64,000 nt of DNA from Lentisphaerota bacterium. Lineage in GTDB: Bacteria > Verrucomicrobiota > Lentisphaeria > Victivallales > Victivallaceae. The position numbers and the translations under genes are program-made. Position 1 is the stretch's first letter. The number at the start of each line of letters is the position of its first letter. The stretch is from assembly GCA_015061545.1 (NCBI GenBank), contig SUWJ01000003.1:1-64000 (forward strand), read 5' to 3'. This document shows positions 42,889-51,916 of this stretch, in pieces. Under the pieces are notes generated by a model. The model had not been told where the DNA came from. It saw only the letters and a program-made list of their open reading frames with translations, and searched no databases.

Positions 42889-43755
42889 TCACTCCTGCCA
42901 AGTTGCGGTTCGATGGATCTTGCTGAGAAATTCCAGCGCCGTGCTTTTATTGCAGGCGGTTATGATCGGAACTCTGACCCGCCAGCGGTCGGGGGTATCA
43001 GTTAGCTCAAACATATCTTTATTCAAATCGCAATCCAGCGGTATATGGGGTTCTTCCACACTCAATACGGGGTAATTTGCCCGCTGCATGATCGGCAGCA
43101 AGCCGGCTATATCCCACAATTTGAAGTTTCCGCAATAGGCCGATACTTTGCCCGTCAACAGCCAGTAAAACGAGCCGACGCAGCTTGACCAGGCGCAAAT
43201 CTGATTGCGGGAAGTAAAGCGCCAATGATGAGCCGGGTATTGCCCGATGGCAATATGTCCCGAATTGCCCAAAGGCGAAACCGCAGGCTTGAACTCCTGC
43301 CATGGCTCTGATCTGCGCAGCGACTTTATCAGCAGCTTTTCGCCGTCGGTCAGCAGGAGTTTATCCAAAACAGGCAGATAGACCGCCCCTTCGGTGATAA
43401 CCTTGTTTTGCATCAGCCCCAGCGATATCCCCCACATGGGCAGTTGTATGGAGTAGGGCATAGTGCCGTCGATAGGGTCGAGTACCCAGCAGCAGTCGCT
43501 GTTCAGCGCCGAGAGTATATACTCTTCATCGTGGGTGGCGACGGTTTCTTCGCCGATAAGATAGACTTGTTCGGCCGCGTGGTCGCAGTATCGGGTAAAA
43601 AGTTCTTCGATCTTTTTATCCGCCAGCGTAACTACTGATTCATCGCTTTTAAGTTCGGCGGGCGGATTCTGGAAATATTCAAGGGCAATATCGCCTGCCT
43701 GCAGGAAAAGTTTTTCCAACAGAGCCAAATCCCATTTTTTCAAAACATCACTCAT
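42889..43755 (-). CDS. Inositol monophosphatase-family protein
   Basis: The 288-residue protein has the metal-dependent phosphatase fold: GEE at about 68-70, DPIDGT at 93-98 and the C-terminal LWDIAGLLPI. Relatives dephosphorylate inositol monophosphates, PAP or histidinol phosphate. The exact substrate is not evident. The ATG at 43755 lies only 18 bases downstream of a strong terminator and I see no promoter between them. Expression may therefore depend on read-through from the small basic protein gene. It is followed by rimO, pgsA, the TatD-like gene and tcdA in tight array. Confidence 0.88.
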   Translation of the reverse strand: MSDVLKKWDLALLEKLFLQAGDIALEYFQNPPAELKSDESVVTLADKKIEELFTRYCDHAAEQVYLIGEETVATHDEEYILSALNSDCCWVLDPIDGTMPYSIQLPMWGISLGLMQNKVITEGAVYLPVLDKLLLTDGEKLLIKSLRRSEPWQEFKPAVSPLGNSGHIAIGQYPAHHWRFTSRNQICAWSSCVGSFYWLLTGKVSAYCGNFKLWDIAGLLPIMQRANYPVLSVEEPHIPLDCDLNKDMFELTDTPDRWRVRVPIITACNKSTALEFLSKIHRTATWQE

Positions 43756-43772
43756 AACAGATCTTTCAGGAG

Positions 43773-43818
43773 AAAAACAAAAACGGCGTAGATGCGGAGA
43801 TATCCCGCGTCTGCGCCG
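43773..43818 (-). terminator. Strong terminator or attenuator after the small basic protein gene
   Basis: On the minus strand a stem of 14 positions with two mismatches (outer pair CGGCG/CGCCG, 43784-43818) is followed by TTTTTGTTTTT. It separates the small basic protein gene from the inositol-phosphatase-like gene. Confidence 0.88.
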
Positions 43819-43841
43819 CTGTTGTTAAAACACAAGACGAA

Positions 43842-43994
43842 TCAGTCGATCGGCTTGGTCTTGGGCAGGCCATAGACCTTTTCTTCCGCAATCCGGCCTT
43901 CGGCACGGAGTACGTTGAGACGCTCAAAACGCTTCATGACATTGCGTTTTTTGCGGATCTTGCCGCCAACGCGGAGACTGGCATGCTGAGACAT
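43842..43994 (-). CDS. Small basic protein of the Chlamydiae-Verrucomicrobia-Lentisphaerae group
   Basis: This 50-residue protein begins MSQHASLRVGGKIRKKRNVM, then KRFERLNVLRAEGR, and ends GLPKTKPID. It closely fits the short, Lys/Arg-rich family known from chlamydiae and verrucomicrobia as 'small basic protein' (TIGR04137 type), whose members share KKRNVLKRFERV and GLPKTKP. A ribosomal or RNA-binding role is suspected for the family but not shown here. GAGGTG precedes the ATG by 6 bases. A promoter lies upstream and a strong terminator directly downstream, so it can be expressed alone. It is the clearest lineage marker in the window. Confidence 0.9.
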   Translation of the reverse strand: MSQHASLRVGGKIRKKRNVMKRFERLNVLRAEGRIAEEKVYGLPKTKPID

Positions 43995-44059
43995 TGTTAC
44001 ACCTCAATAGTTATATGGTTAATTACTGAAAAAATTCGATTTTCAAGTTGTACATCTGT

Positions 44060-44089
44060 ATAATATGGCTTATATTTTAAAATATTCAA
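44060..44089 (-). promoter_or_regulatory. Predicted promoter of the small basic protein gene
   Basis: On the minus strand TTGAAT (44084-44089) and TATTAT (44060-44065) are separated by 18 bases. It lies in the AT-rich divergent spacer and would give a leader of about 60 bases. Confidence 0.5.
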
Positions 44090-44150
44090 GTTTAAAAGGT
44101 ATTTTTTCGGGAATTTTTTATCCCTGACACAGCTTTACAAAGATTTGGCA

Positions 44151-45596
44151 ATGTTTTGCAGAAGACACAAAAAGAGTTGTTTGGCGACGGAAAAACCTCC
44201 GATATCGGCGTATAAGTGGTGCATAAAAGCACTTTTTGCTGTCGGCGGAGTTGGTTGTTTAAACAGAAAATTATTGCTGAGTACCGGGTTGGCAGCCGCG
44301 CTTTTGCCTGCTTTATCGGGCGAAACGGTATCTTTTACCGTGGCGGCAACTGCCGATCTGCACGGCAGAAGCCGGCAGTTCCAAGCGTATATCGCCCCTG
44401 AAATCGCCAAACTTTACTCCGCAGTTCCTGACTCAACGATCTATGCGGATATCGGCGATGCGGTGCAAGGTTCATTGCCGCTTTTGCTGGCACGGGGCAA
44501 GGGTTTTCTGCCGCAACTGAGCCGGGCGGGGTGTCAGCTGTTTGTTCCCGGCAATCACGAACTGGATTACGGAATTGCAGCATTTCAGGAGCTGCTGGAA
44601 GAATTTTCAGGCGAAATACTTATCGGCAATCTTAAAACCCCCGGTCTGTCCGGCAAGGTGAAGAACTTTACCATCCGTGAATTCGGCGGGATCAAGGTGG
44701 CATTTATCGGTTCCATGCCGCAGTATATGCAGAATCTGTATTCCCTTGAACGGGGTGCATTGCGTTTGAAGCCGGAGCCGCTGAGTCTGCGGAAAAATAT
44801 TGACTCCGCCCGTCAGGCGGGTGCCGAAGTCTTTATCCTGCTGCGTCACGCCGGGATCTACGGCAGCGGATGTACTTTGCGGGAGCTGCTTGAAGCTGCG
44901 CCTGAGCTTGATCTGGTCATCGGCGCTCATACTCATCAGTCGGAAGCGGGATTGCGGCACGGCGACAGCTGGTACGTTCAGCCGCCCGCTCACGGTCTGG
45001 GTTTGGCAATATGCAAGGTTACGCTCGACTGCAAACTGCGGCGCGTCAGGCAGATCGAATCGCATATAATGGAATTTCCCGATGGGGGCGAAGATGAGTT
45101 TGCTTTGGGCAAAACTTTGATCCCCGGCAGCGGCTCTGCAGAGTTTGCCGTTGAGCTGCTGCGGCAAAAAATGCCAAGCGATCTGGCACTTTGCACAACA
45201 GAAAAAAACGAAGCTCTGCGGCAGCTGACGGAAAAACCGCAGCTGACTTTGAACGAATGTTATCAGCTGTTCCCCTACTTTGACCGGATCGTGACCGTAC
45301 AGGTCAGCATCGGGGAATTACGAAGGATCGCCGATGAGGTTCAGCAGCTGGCAAATGAGCGCGATCTGGCGCTTCTGACCGGCGGTTTCCGGCTGAAGAA
45401 TGACCCGCAGGGGCGGGTGGATATTCAGCTCCCTGCCGATAAAAAGATATATACGCTTAGTTTGCCGCTCTACATAGCTTCTGGCGCAGGCGGCAAATTG
45501 CCCGCGGTCAGGCGGATTCTGGCGCGGAAAATAGATTCTTCCCGGTTGAAAACAGCTCCCTGCATATTGGAAATAATTGCAGAAAGCATAAAATAA
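44151..45596 (+). CDS. 5'-nucleotidase/UDP-sugar hydrolase-type metallophosphatase
   Basis: The protein (481 residues from this ATG) has an N-terminal calcineurin-like phosphoesterase domain: TADLHGR (metal Asp and His), YADIGDAVQG, VPGNHELDYG, LLRHAG and IGAHTHQSE. A 5'-nucleotidase C-terminal domain follows (about 310-475, with LFPYFDRIVTVQVS). Family members split nucleotides, UDP-sugars or 2',3'-cyclic nucleotides in the periplasm. A hydrophobic segment (KLLLSTGLAAALLPALSG) about 45 residues in looks like the signal peptide, so the real start may lie further downstream. The start is therefore uncertain. It precedes thiE by 14 bases. Confidence 0.82.
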   Translation: MFCRRHKKSCLATEKPPISAYKWCIKALFAVGGVGCLNRKLLLSTGLAAALLPALSGETVSFTVAATADLHGRSRQFQAYIAPEIAKLYSAVPDSTIYADIGDAVQGSLPLLLARGKGFLPQLSRAGCQLFVPGNHELDYGIAAFQELLEEFSGEILIGNLKTPGLSGKVKNFTIREFGGIKVAFIGSMPQYMQNLYSLERGALRLKPEPLSLRKNIDSARQAGAEVFILLRHAGIYGSGCTLRELLEAAPELDLVIGAHTHQSEAGLRHGDSWYVQPPAHGLGLAICKVTLDCKLRRVRQIESHIMEFPDGGEDEFALGKTLIPGSGSAEFAVELLRQKMPSDLALCTTEKNEALRQLTEKPQLTLNECYQLFPYFDRIVTVQVSIGELRRIADEVQQLANERDLALLTGGFRLKNDPQGRVDIQLPADKKIYTLSLPLYIASGAGGKLPAVRRILARKIDSSRLKTAPCILEIIAESIK

Positions 45597-45610
45597 GGAT
45601 AAGACAGAAT

Positions 45611-46264
45611 ATGAAGAAGCCCATTTCTTACATCGACCGTATGGAAATTTTTGAGCATTGCGTTACGCTTTACCCCGTAGTTTCCAGCGAATTTTGTGCC
45701 GGACGCAGCGCTTTGGAAGTTATCCGCCAGCTGGGTGAAGGCGGCGCCGTGATCTTCCAGCTGCGGGAAAAACATCTCTCCGACCGCGAACTTTATACCC
45801 TCGGCTGCGAAGCGCGGAAGATCGCCGATGAATACAGTATGCTTTTTATGCTGGATGACCGGCTCGATGTTGCCATGGCGTGCAATGCCGATGGCGTGCA
45901 TCTGGGGCAGGACGATCTGCCCGTTGAAGCGGCGCGGAAGATCGCTCCCGAAATGATCGTGGGAGTATCGACCCATAATATACCCGAAGCTCAAGCCGCC
46001 TGCCGCGGCAAATGCAGTTATTTGAACATCGGCCCGATCTATCCGACCAACACCAAAAGTGTTGCCTGCGGCGCGCTGGGGCTGGAGGCGCTCAAGACCA
46101 TACCGCAGGTGATCGACTGCCCCTTTACGGTCATGGGGGGGATCAAGGCAAAGCATATACCGGAACTGACCAGCGCCGGGGCGCAGCGGATTGCAATGGT
46201 TACTGAAATCACGCAAGCGGAAGATATTGCCGGGAAAGTCCGCGAATTACTGAAACTTTTTTGA
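45611..46264 (+). CDS. thiE: Thiamine-phosphate synthase
   Basis: ThiE joins the HMP-PP and thiazole phosphate moieties into thiamine phosphate. The 217-residue barrel shows FQLREK, DDRLDVAMACNADGVHLGQD, VGVSTHN, LNIGPIYPTNTK and VMGGIK, all in the right places. The first 17 residues extend beyond the usual start. No TPP riboswitch was recognised upstream, because the gene follows the nucleotidase by only 14 bases. Confidence 0.93.
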   Translation: MKKPISYIDRMEIFEHCVTLYPVVSSEFCAGRSALEVIRQLGEGGAVIFQLREKHLSDRELYTLGCEARKIADEYSMLFMLDDRLDVAMACNADGVHLGQDDLPVEAARKIAPEMIVGVSTHNIPEAQAACRGKCSYLNIGPIYPTNTKSVACGALGLEALKTIPQVIDCPFTVMGGIKAKHIPELTSAGAQRIAMVTEITQAEDIAGKVRELLKLF

Positions 46265-46274
46265 ATAAATGTCT

Positions 46275-46317
46275 TGAAATATTTTCAGCAGGATGTAAAT
46301 TAACAGAAAATATTTCA
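46275..46317. promoter_or_regulatory. 12-bp inverted repeat upstream of the leuB-like gene
   Basis: TGAAATATTTTC (46275-46286) and GAAAATATTTCA (46306-46317) are perfect arms separated by 19 bases. They lie upstream of a TATAAT box at 46328-46333, covering the -35 region. This arrangement suits a dimeric regulator, though a thiE 3' hairpin is possible too. Confidence 0.5.
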
Positions 46318-46355
46318 TGCGCGATAATATAATCTGTAGAAAAGGAGAAAATATC

Positions 46356-47471
46356 ATGTCCAGAAATTACAAGATTGCAGTCCTGCCCGGCGACGGAACC
46401 GGTCCCGAAGTTGTGGCTGAAGGTTTGAAAGTAATGCGCGCTGCGGCTGAAAAATTCAACTTCAGCTTCAGCGAAACCGTTTTCAACTGGGGCGGCGAAC
46501 ACTATCTTGCCACCGGTGAGATCCTGCCCGAAGATGCGGTGGAAACCCTTAAAAAGTTCGATGCAGTCTTTCTGGGGGCGATCGGGCATCCCAAGGTCAA
46601 ACCCGGTATTCTGGAAAAAGGTATTCTGCTGAAATTGCGCTTCGAGCTGGATCAGTACATCAATTTGCGCCCGATCAAACTTTTCCCGGGCGTGGAAACT
46701 CCGCTGGCAAACAAGCAGCCCGAAGATATTGACTACGTTGTGGTGCGCGAAAATACCGGCGGTATCTACACGGGTATCGGCGGCGTTTCCATGAAGGGTA
46801 CCAAGCACGAAGTCGCCTGCCAGAGTGAAGTTTACAACTATCATCAGGTGGAACGCTGCGTGCGTTACGCGTTTGAACTGGCGAAGAAGCGTCACAGCAA
46901 GGAAAATCCGTGGCGCGGACTTTCGGCAGAAGATATCGCTGCGGGCAAGACTGCCCAGTTGACTCTCTGCGGCAAGAGCAATGTTCTGACCTACGTGTTT
47001 GACTTGTGGGAACGGGTCTTCTATCAGGTGGCCGAAGAGTATCCTGAAGTCAAAACCGCTTACTGCCATGTGGATGCTACTACGATGTGGATGGTCAAGA
47101 ACCCCGAATGGTTCGACGTTATCGTGACCAACAACATCTTCGGCGATATCATCACCGACCTCGGCGCGATGACTCAGGGCGGTATGGGTATTGCTGCGGG
47201 CGGGAATTTGAATCCCACCGAAGGCGGCGTGAGTATGTTTGAACCCATCGGCGGTTCGGCGCCCAAATATACGGGCATGAACATCATCAACCCGCTGGCG
47301 GCAGTCTGCGCGGGCGCGATGCTGCTGGATTTCCTCGGCGAAAAGGAAGCGGCGGCGGCGATCGAAAAGTCGGTGGCATATGTTACCGGCAACAAACTCG
47401 AATCCATGGCGGCGGGCAAGATGGGCTACAGCACCACCGAAGTCGGTCAGCTGGTAATCGACAACCTCTGA
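46356..47471 (+). CDS. leuB: 3-isopropylmalate dehydrogenase-like beta-decarboxylating dehydrogenase
   Basis: The 371-residue protein belongs to the isocitrate/isopropylmalate dehydrogenase family. It has [10 protein letters not shown] at the start, [21 protein letters not shown] (substrate loop), [16 protein letters not shown] with its metal-binding Asp residues, and [13 protein letters not shown] (adenosine-binding). The LeuB reading fits best. Tartrate or homoisocitrate dehydrogenases share these motifs, and no other leucine genes are nearby. AAAGGAG supports the ATG at 46356. Confidence 0.78.
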   Translation: MSRNYKIAVLPGDGTGPEVVAEGLKVMRAAAEKFNFSFSETVFNWGGEHYLATGEILPEDAVETLKKFDAVFLGAIGHPKVKPGILEKGILLKLRFELDQYINLRPIKLFPGVETPLANKQPEDIDYVVVRENTGGIYTGIGGVSMKGTKHEVACQSEVYNYHQVERCVRYAFELAKKRHSKENPWRGLSAEDIAAGKTAQLTLCGKSNVLTYVFDLWERVFYQVAEEYPEVKTAYCHVDATTMWMVKNPEWFDVIVTNNIFGDIITDLGAMTQGGMGIAAGGNLNPTEGGVSMFEPIGGSAPKYTGMNIINPLAAVCAGAMLLDFLGEKEAAAAIEKSVAYVTGNKLESMAAGKMGYSTTEVGQLVIDNL

Positions 47472-47487
47472 GCATTTGATATTGCAG

Positions 47488-48333
47488 ATGCAAGGAGCGG
47501 CTCCGGCAGAGAATAAATCGGTTGCAGCGGCAAATCCCCTGTGGAGGAGCTGCTGCAAGCATTACGTCTTTGCCGATACTCTCAGCGATGAACTTCGCGG
47601 CGCGTTCCGCGATGCGGAGCGCTTGCTGGCGGGAGCGGATCTGATCAAAAATTCCCGGTCAACTACGGCCGGGATTTTTTCCTTGAACGGTAAAAAGTAT
47701 TTTATCAAGCGCAGCAATGCCACCGGCTGGTTTGAACGGCTGCGGCGCTGCGGCAGACTTTCGCGGGCGGAACGCAACTGGAAAATGGCTGCCGAACTGC
47801 AAAAAATCGGTGTGCGTACTCCCGAAGTTTATATGGCGCTTGCCACGGGCAAATTTCTGCCGGGGGCGTGCTATCTGATAACCGAGAATCTGGAACCGCC
47901 GATGAATATAGCGCAGAATCTGGTGGAAATGCTGAACTTCTACCGCCAGCCGGAAGCGCTTTTCAAAGAAATCTGCCGTCTGGCTTTCAAGCTGCACGAA
48001 AATGGTTTTCTCCACGGCGATCTGAAGCTGAGCAACTTTCTGGCGCTGCGGCAAGCTGACGGCAGTTTTGAACTCGGTCTTTTTGATCTGGACGGCAGCG
48101 TTAAACTCAGCTGTAAAGCAAGTGAGTTTAAGCGGATAAAAGAGTTGGCGCGGATGGCTTCATCGTATCTGCATTGCGCACTGTATCAGAATCTGGTCGG
48201 CAAAGAAGATATTGCAAGCATTCTGCGGCAATGGGCGGAAGCATATCAGGCGGTCGGCGGCAGGGATTATTCGGAAAATCCTCAGTATCTGCGTCGGGCG
48301 GAAAAGTTTTTGAAAGTTTATAACCGATTGTGA
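47488..48333 (+). CDS. Lipopolysaccharide kinase (Kdo/WaaP)-like protein
   Basis: The 281-residue protein has a small-molecule-kinase fold. A Lys in KKYFIKRSN matches the ATP-binding lysine. HENGFLHGDLKLSNFL is the catalytic loop (H-G-D-x4-N) and GLFDLDG the metal-binding Asp segment. This is the pattern of WaaP/KdkA enzymes, which phosphorylate lipopolysaccharide core sugars at the inner face of the membrane. The start is uncertain, with no clear ribosome site before the ATG at 47488 or the TTG at 47476. It lies 16 bases after the leuB-like gene. Confidence 0.8.
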   Translation: MQGAAPAENKSVAAANPLWRSCCKHYVFADTLSDELRGAFRDAERLLAGADLIKNSRSTTAGIFSLNGKKYFIKRSNATGWFERLRRCGRLSRAERNWKMAAELQKIGVRTPEVYMALATGKFLPGACYLITENLEPPMNIAQNLVEMLNFYRQPEALFKEICRLAFKLHENGFLHGDLKLSNFLALRQADGSFELGLFDLDGSVKLSCKASEFKRIKELARMASSYLHCALYQNLVGKEDIASILRQWAEAYQAVGGRDYSENPQYLRRAEKFLKVYNRL

Positions 48334-48342
48334 TCAAGTTTT

Positions 48343-49047
48343 ATGAATAAAGAAAAATGGCTGTGCTGGATGGATTCGACCCACGATCCTTACTTTAATA
48401 TGGCAATGGATGAAGTTCTGCTGGCAAATTCTCCGCTGCTGGCAGGCAAAGTGCTGGTGCGGATCTACCGCTGGGATCGGCCGTCGGTATCTTTCGGCAG
48501 TTCTCAGCTCTGCCCGACGGAGTTGAGCAGTAATTATACTCTGGTGCGGCGTCCTACCGGTGGCGGAGTGGTCTATCACGATGTGGATCTGACCTATACA
48601 GTCGTAGTTCCGCCGGGGCATAAAATAATGAGCCTTGACCGTATGGAAAGTTATAAGATCTTTCACGAAGCATTGCTGGATAAGATGACCGAAAACGGCG
48701 TGGCAGCAGTACTGGAAAGTCACGGCAGCGAACACGTTGACCGGGCAACGATGCAATGTTTTGTATCGCCCAGCAAATTCGATCTGGTAGCGCCATCGGG
48801 CAGTAAATATGCGGGCGCCGCCCAGCGGAGAACCCGCAACGGCATATTGCATCAGGGCAGCATCAAGCTGGAAGCCGCCAACGGCAGCTGGGATAGACTT
48901 TGTGCGGAGCTGCTGGAATCGCTTAAACTCAAGTTCGATGTGGAATATGAATCCTGGCAGCCGCCGCAGGAGTTGATCGACGAAGCCGTTAAATTGGCAG
49001 AAGATAAGTATTCAGGCGAAAAGTGGAATTTGCACCACGAATATTGA
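48343..49047 (+). CDS. Lipoate-protein ligase/octanoyltransferase family protein
   Basis: The 234-residue protein has the BPL_LplA_LipB fold. Key blocks are NMAMDEVLL, YRWDRPSVSFGSSQ, VRRPTGGGVVYHDVDLTYTVV (lipoyl-adenylate site) and SKYAGAAQRRTRNGILHQGSI with the catalytic-type Lys. Relatives attach lipoate or octanoate to carrier lysines of 2-oxoacid dehydrogenases and GcvH. Whether it is LplA- or LipM-like cannot be settled here. It begins 9 bases after the kinase-like gene and 20 bases separate it from rnc. Confidence 0.86.
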   Translation: MNKEKWLCWMDSTHDPYFNMAMDEVLLANSPLLAGKVLVRIYRWDRPSVSFGSSQLCPTELSSNYTLVRRPTGGGVVYHDVDLTYTVVVPPGHKIMSLDRMESYKIFHEALLDKMTENGVAAVLESHGSEHVDRATMQCFVSPSKFDLVAPSGSKYAGAAQRRTRNGILHQGSIKLEAANGSWDRLCAELLESLKLKFDVEYESWQPPQELIDEAVKLAEDKYSGEKWNLHHEY

Positions 49048-49067
49048 ACGCGCAGGGATGGAGAAAA

Positions 49068-49811
49068 ATGGCAGGAGATATTGAAAAACTGAAAAAACAG
49101 CTGGATTTCGTTTTCAACAATCCTGCATTGCTCAAAGAGTCGCTGACTCACCGCTCTTATTCGGTGGAAAATAAGCTCTCCTACGATAATCAGCGGTTGG
49201 AATTTCTGGGCGATGCGGTTTTGGAAATCGTGCTGACCGAATATTTGTATAATCTTTACCCCGATGCAGATGAAGGGGTTATGACCAAGATGCGTTCGGC
49301 GCTGGCTCAGCAGGAAGCGATTGCAAAGCTGGCACGCTGTATGGATCTGGGCAGCTATATGTATATAGGCAGGGGCGAGGCAGCTTCCGGCGGTGCTGAC
49401 CGTGATTCGACCTTGTGCGACCTGTTTGAAGCGGTGCTGGGCGCCTGCTATCTGGATCAGGGGTTGGAAACGGCGCGGAAGTTTGTGCTGAAACTGATAA
49501 AGAGTAATTTCCCTGCGCCACACCGATTGCTTTCCAATTTGAATCCCAAAGGCTCTTTGCAGGAATACACTCAGCACAAGTTCGGCTGCCCGCCGAATTA
49601 CAATGTGCTGAGTGTAAACGGCCCTGAACACAATCCCGTGTACGATGTGGAAGTAAGTGTAAGCAATTACAGCGCCCGCGGTGAAGGCGGTTCGCGCCGT
49701 CAGGCAGAGTTTGCCGCCGCTGCTGCGCTGCTGGAAGTGCTGGCAAGCAAAGACCCCATGGTGCTGGAGTTCGGAGTTAAAGCAGGCCGTATGGCAGAAG
49801 GTATAGAGTGA
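49068..49811 (+). CDS. rnc: Ribonuclease III
   Basis: The 247-residue dsRNA endonuclease has the signature LEFLGDAVLE at residues 44-53 and LFEAVLGACYLD with the second catalytic acids. A C-terminal double-stranded-RNA-binding domain follows (about 165-235, GSLQEYTQHKFG...ARGEGGSRRQAEFAAAAALL). The ATG at 49068 with GGAG is preferred over a longer frame that would overlap the previous gene. Its TGA overlaps the ATG of the alcohol dehydrogenase by one base. Confidence 0.96.
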   Translation: MAGDIEKLKKQLDFVFNNPALLKESLTHRSYSVENKLSYDNQRLEFLGDAVLEIVLTEYLYNLYPDADEGVMTKMRSALAQQEAIAKLARCMDLGSYMYIGRGEAASGGADRDSTLCDLFEAVLGACYLDQGLETARKFVLKLIKSNFPAPHRLLSNLNPKGSLQEYTQHKFGCPPNYNVLSVNGPEHNPVYDVEVSVSNYSARGEGGSRRQAEFAAAAALLEVLASKDPMVLEFGVKAGRMAEGIE

Positions 49812-50923
49812 TGTATAAAATCAATATGGTTCCGGAAATAATCTTCGGCTGCGGTGCGGTCAAAACGCTTGCAGGTCGGATCCCTGCTCAGGCAAAGGTG
49901 CTTATTGTAACTTCGCCAAGTGCAGAAAAAAACGGCAATCTGGCTGAATTGTGCGCCGCGCTGGGTTCGGATATAACAACAAATATTTATGCGGAAACCG
50001 CGCCTGAACCGACGATCCAGGAAGTGGATAAAGTGCGGAAAATTTTCCGTCAGGGCAAATACAATGCGGTGATCGCCCTCGGCGGCGGCAGCGTGCTGGA
50101 TGTGGGCAAGGTTACTGCCGCGGCTGCATCCAGCGATATACCCACCGCAGATTTTTTCTACAATCGCGCCGCATTGCCCGAACGGGGCGTGTTTATGGCG
50201 GCATTGCCCACCACGGCGGGCACAGGTGCGGAAGTTACACCCAACGGAGTTTTTACCGATAAGGAAAGCAATATCAAACAGTCGATCCGCGGTGGAACGA
50301 TCCTGCCTGCGCTGGCGCTGGTGGATCCCGGATTCTGTGTCAGCTGCCCCGCGGCGCTTACGGCTGCCAGCGGGCTGGATGCGCTGACTCAGGGGATCGA
50401 ATCATATATTTCGCGCAACAGCAACAACACTACCCGCGCGCTGGCGGCGCAGGGGGTAAAACTGATCGATCAGGCGATCGAAAAAGCCTTCCGCACCCCC
50501 GATGACCTTGCTGCCCGCAGCGATATGAGCGAAGGCACGCTGCTGGGGGCGATGGCGTTTGCCGTCAGCGGATTGGGCGCAGTTCACGGTTTGGCGCATC
50601 CGCTGGGGGCAAAGCTGCATCTGCCTCATGGGTTGGTTTGCGGTATTCTGCTGGGTAAAGTGTTGGAACACAACAGTGTGGTTTGCCGCAAACAGTTGAC
50701 TGAATTGGCAGAGTTCACAGGCTACAGCAGCGCGGAACAGCTGATCGGCCGCGTTTATGAGCTGCTGGAAAAATTCAATATTGATCCCCGTTTGGCTGCT
50801 TACGGACTTAAAGCGGAAGATTTGCCGTGGATCGTGGGCAATTCCCGCTCCGGCAGTATGCGTGCCAATCCGAGAGATTACACCGATGCGGAGTTGACCG
50901 CTCTGCTGGAAGAAATAATGTAA
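49811..50923 (+). CDS. Iron-containing alcohol dehydrogenase
   Basis: This 370-residue protein is a group III metal-dependent alcohol dehydrogenase. The NAD-binding segment is VIALGGGSVLDVGKV, followed by LPTTAGTGAEVTPNGVF. The iron ligands come from DPGFC...SGLDALTQGIESYIS (Asp, His-equivalent positions) and HGLAHPLGAKLHLPHG (three His). It starts at the overlap TGATG with rnc, indicating coupling. Substrate may be lactaldehyde, glycerol or another small alcohol. Confidence 0.92.
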   Translation: MYKINMVPEIIFGCGAVKTLAGRIPAQAKVLIVTSPSAEKNGNLAELCAALGSDITTNIYAETAPEPTIQEVDKVRKIFRQGKYNAVIALGGGSVLDVGKVTAAAASSDIPTADFFYNRAALPERGVFMAALPTTAGTGAEVTPNGVFTDKESNIKQSIRGGTILPALALVDPGFCVSCPAALTAASGLDALTQGIESYISRNSNNTTRALAAQGVKLIDQAIEKAFRTPDDLAARSDMSEGTLLGAMAFAVSGLGAVHGLAHPLGAKLHLPHGLVCGILLGKVLEHNSVVCRKQLTELAEFTGYSSAEQLIGRVYELLEKFNIDPRLAAYGLKAEDLPWIVGNSRSGSMRANPRDYTDAELTALLEEIM

Positions 50924-50940
50924 AAAGGAATCCCGACCTT

Positions 50941-51885
50941 ATGGAGAAAAAATCAAAGATATTGGCAGTCGGCGCCAATCCCGCATGGCAGAAGGTTTTG
51001 GAATTCAACGCATTGACCCGTAACAGCGTAAACCGTGCTGAATCGATGTGGGCGTTTGCTTCGGGCAAGGGCATCAACTTTGCCCGGGCAGCGCGCTGCT
51101 GGGGCCGCGCGGAGGTGGATTTGCTGCAGTTTGCCGGCGGAGATAACGGTAAACTGCTGCTGAACGATCTGGCGCGGGAAACTTTGGCGGTGAAAACCAT
51201 TGCTTCGACAACGCCCACCCGCAGCTGCATAACCTGTCTGAGCGCTGACGACAACAGCATGACCGAGCTTATTGAGCCGTCGCAAGCGCCGGGGACAGCT
51301 GCCGAAGCGGAGGCATTGGCGTATGTGGAATCCATGCTGCCGCAGGCGGATGCGCTGGCGATTTGCGGTCAGCTGCCCGGCGGGATGGATATGGATTTTT
51401 ATGTTAAATGCGTGCAAATGGCGCAGAAATCCGAAAAGCTGCTGCTGATCGATTCGTGGAAAAATATTGCGCAGGTGCTGCAATATGCTTCAGGCGCTAT
51501 TCTCAAGATCAATGCCGACGAACTCAAAGCGCTGACGGGAATCGACAATGTGAATACTGCGCTTAAACTGCTTTTCGACTCTTACGGTTTGAAAGCTGCT
51601 GCCATAACCAACGGCAGCGGCAAGGCGTATTTTGCCGCTGACGGCAAACTTTACAATTACACATTGCCCAAGCTGCCGAAGATCGTCAATCCGGTCGGCT
51701 CAGGCGATACGGCATCGGCGGTGCTGTTGAGTTCGCTGCTGGATGATATTGCCTGCGAAGACGCCTTTGCCTACGCTCTGGCGGCGGCATCCGCCAACTG
51801 CCTGAGTATGAAATGCGGCGAATTTGAGTTGGAAACGGCTTTGGATCTTTACGAAAAAATCACAATAGAATCAACAGATTTATAA
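50941..51885 (+). CDS. PfkB-family sugar kinase (1-phosphofructokinase/tagatose-6-phosphate kinase type)
   Basis: The 314-residue protein begins [16 protein letters not shown] and has [10 protein letters not shown], the hexose-phosphate kinase version of the N-terminal PfkB motif. It ends with [13 protein letters not shown], the C-terminal signature whose Asp is the catalytic base. Relatives phosphorylate fructose-1-phosphate or tagatose-6-phosphate. AAGGA lies about 12 bases before the ATG, and the gene starts 17 bases after the alcohol dehydrogenase. No PTS genes are adjacent, so the substrate is open. Confidence 0.88.
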   Translation: MEKKSKILAVGANPAWQKVLEFNALTRNSVNRAESMWAFASGKGINFARAARCWGRAEVDLLQFAGGDNGKLLLNDLARETLAVKTIASTTPTRSCITCLSADDNSMTELIEPSQAPGTAAEAEALAYVESMLPQADALAICGQLPGGMDMDFYVKCVQMAQKSEKLLLIDSWKNIAQVLQYASGAILKINADELKALTGIDNVNTALKLLFDSYGLKAAAITNGSGKAYFAADGKLYNYTLPKLPKIVNPVGSGDTASAVLLSSLLDDIACEDAFAYALAAASANCLSMKCGEFELETALDLYEKITIESTDL

Positions 51886-51916
51886 AAAACTGATAATTAA
51901 AAAGGAGAGCTTTATT

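Noticed and set aside
45597-45610. TPP riboswitch before thiE
   Set aside because: The spacer to the upstream nucleotidase is only 14 bases and no thi-box sequence is present.
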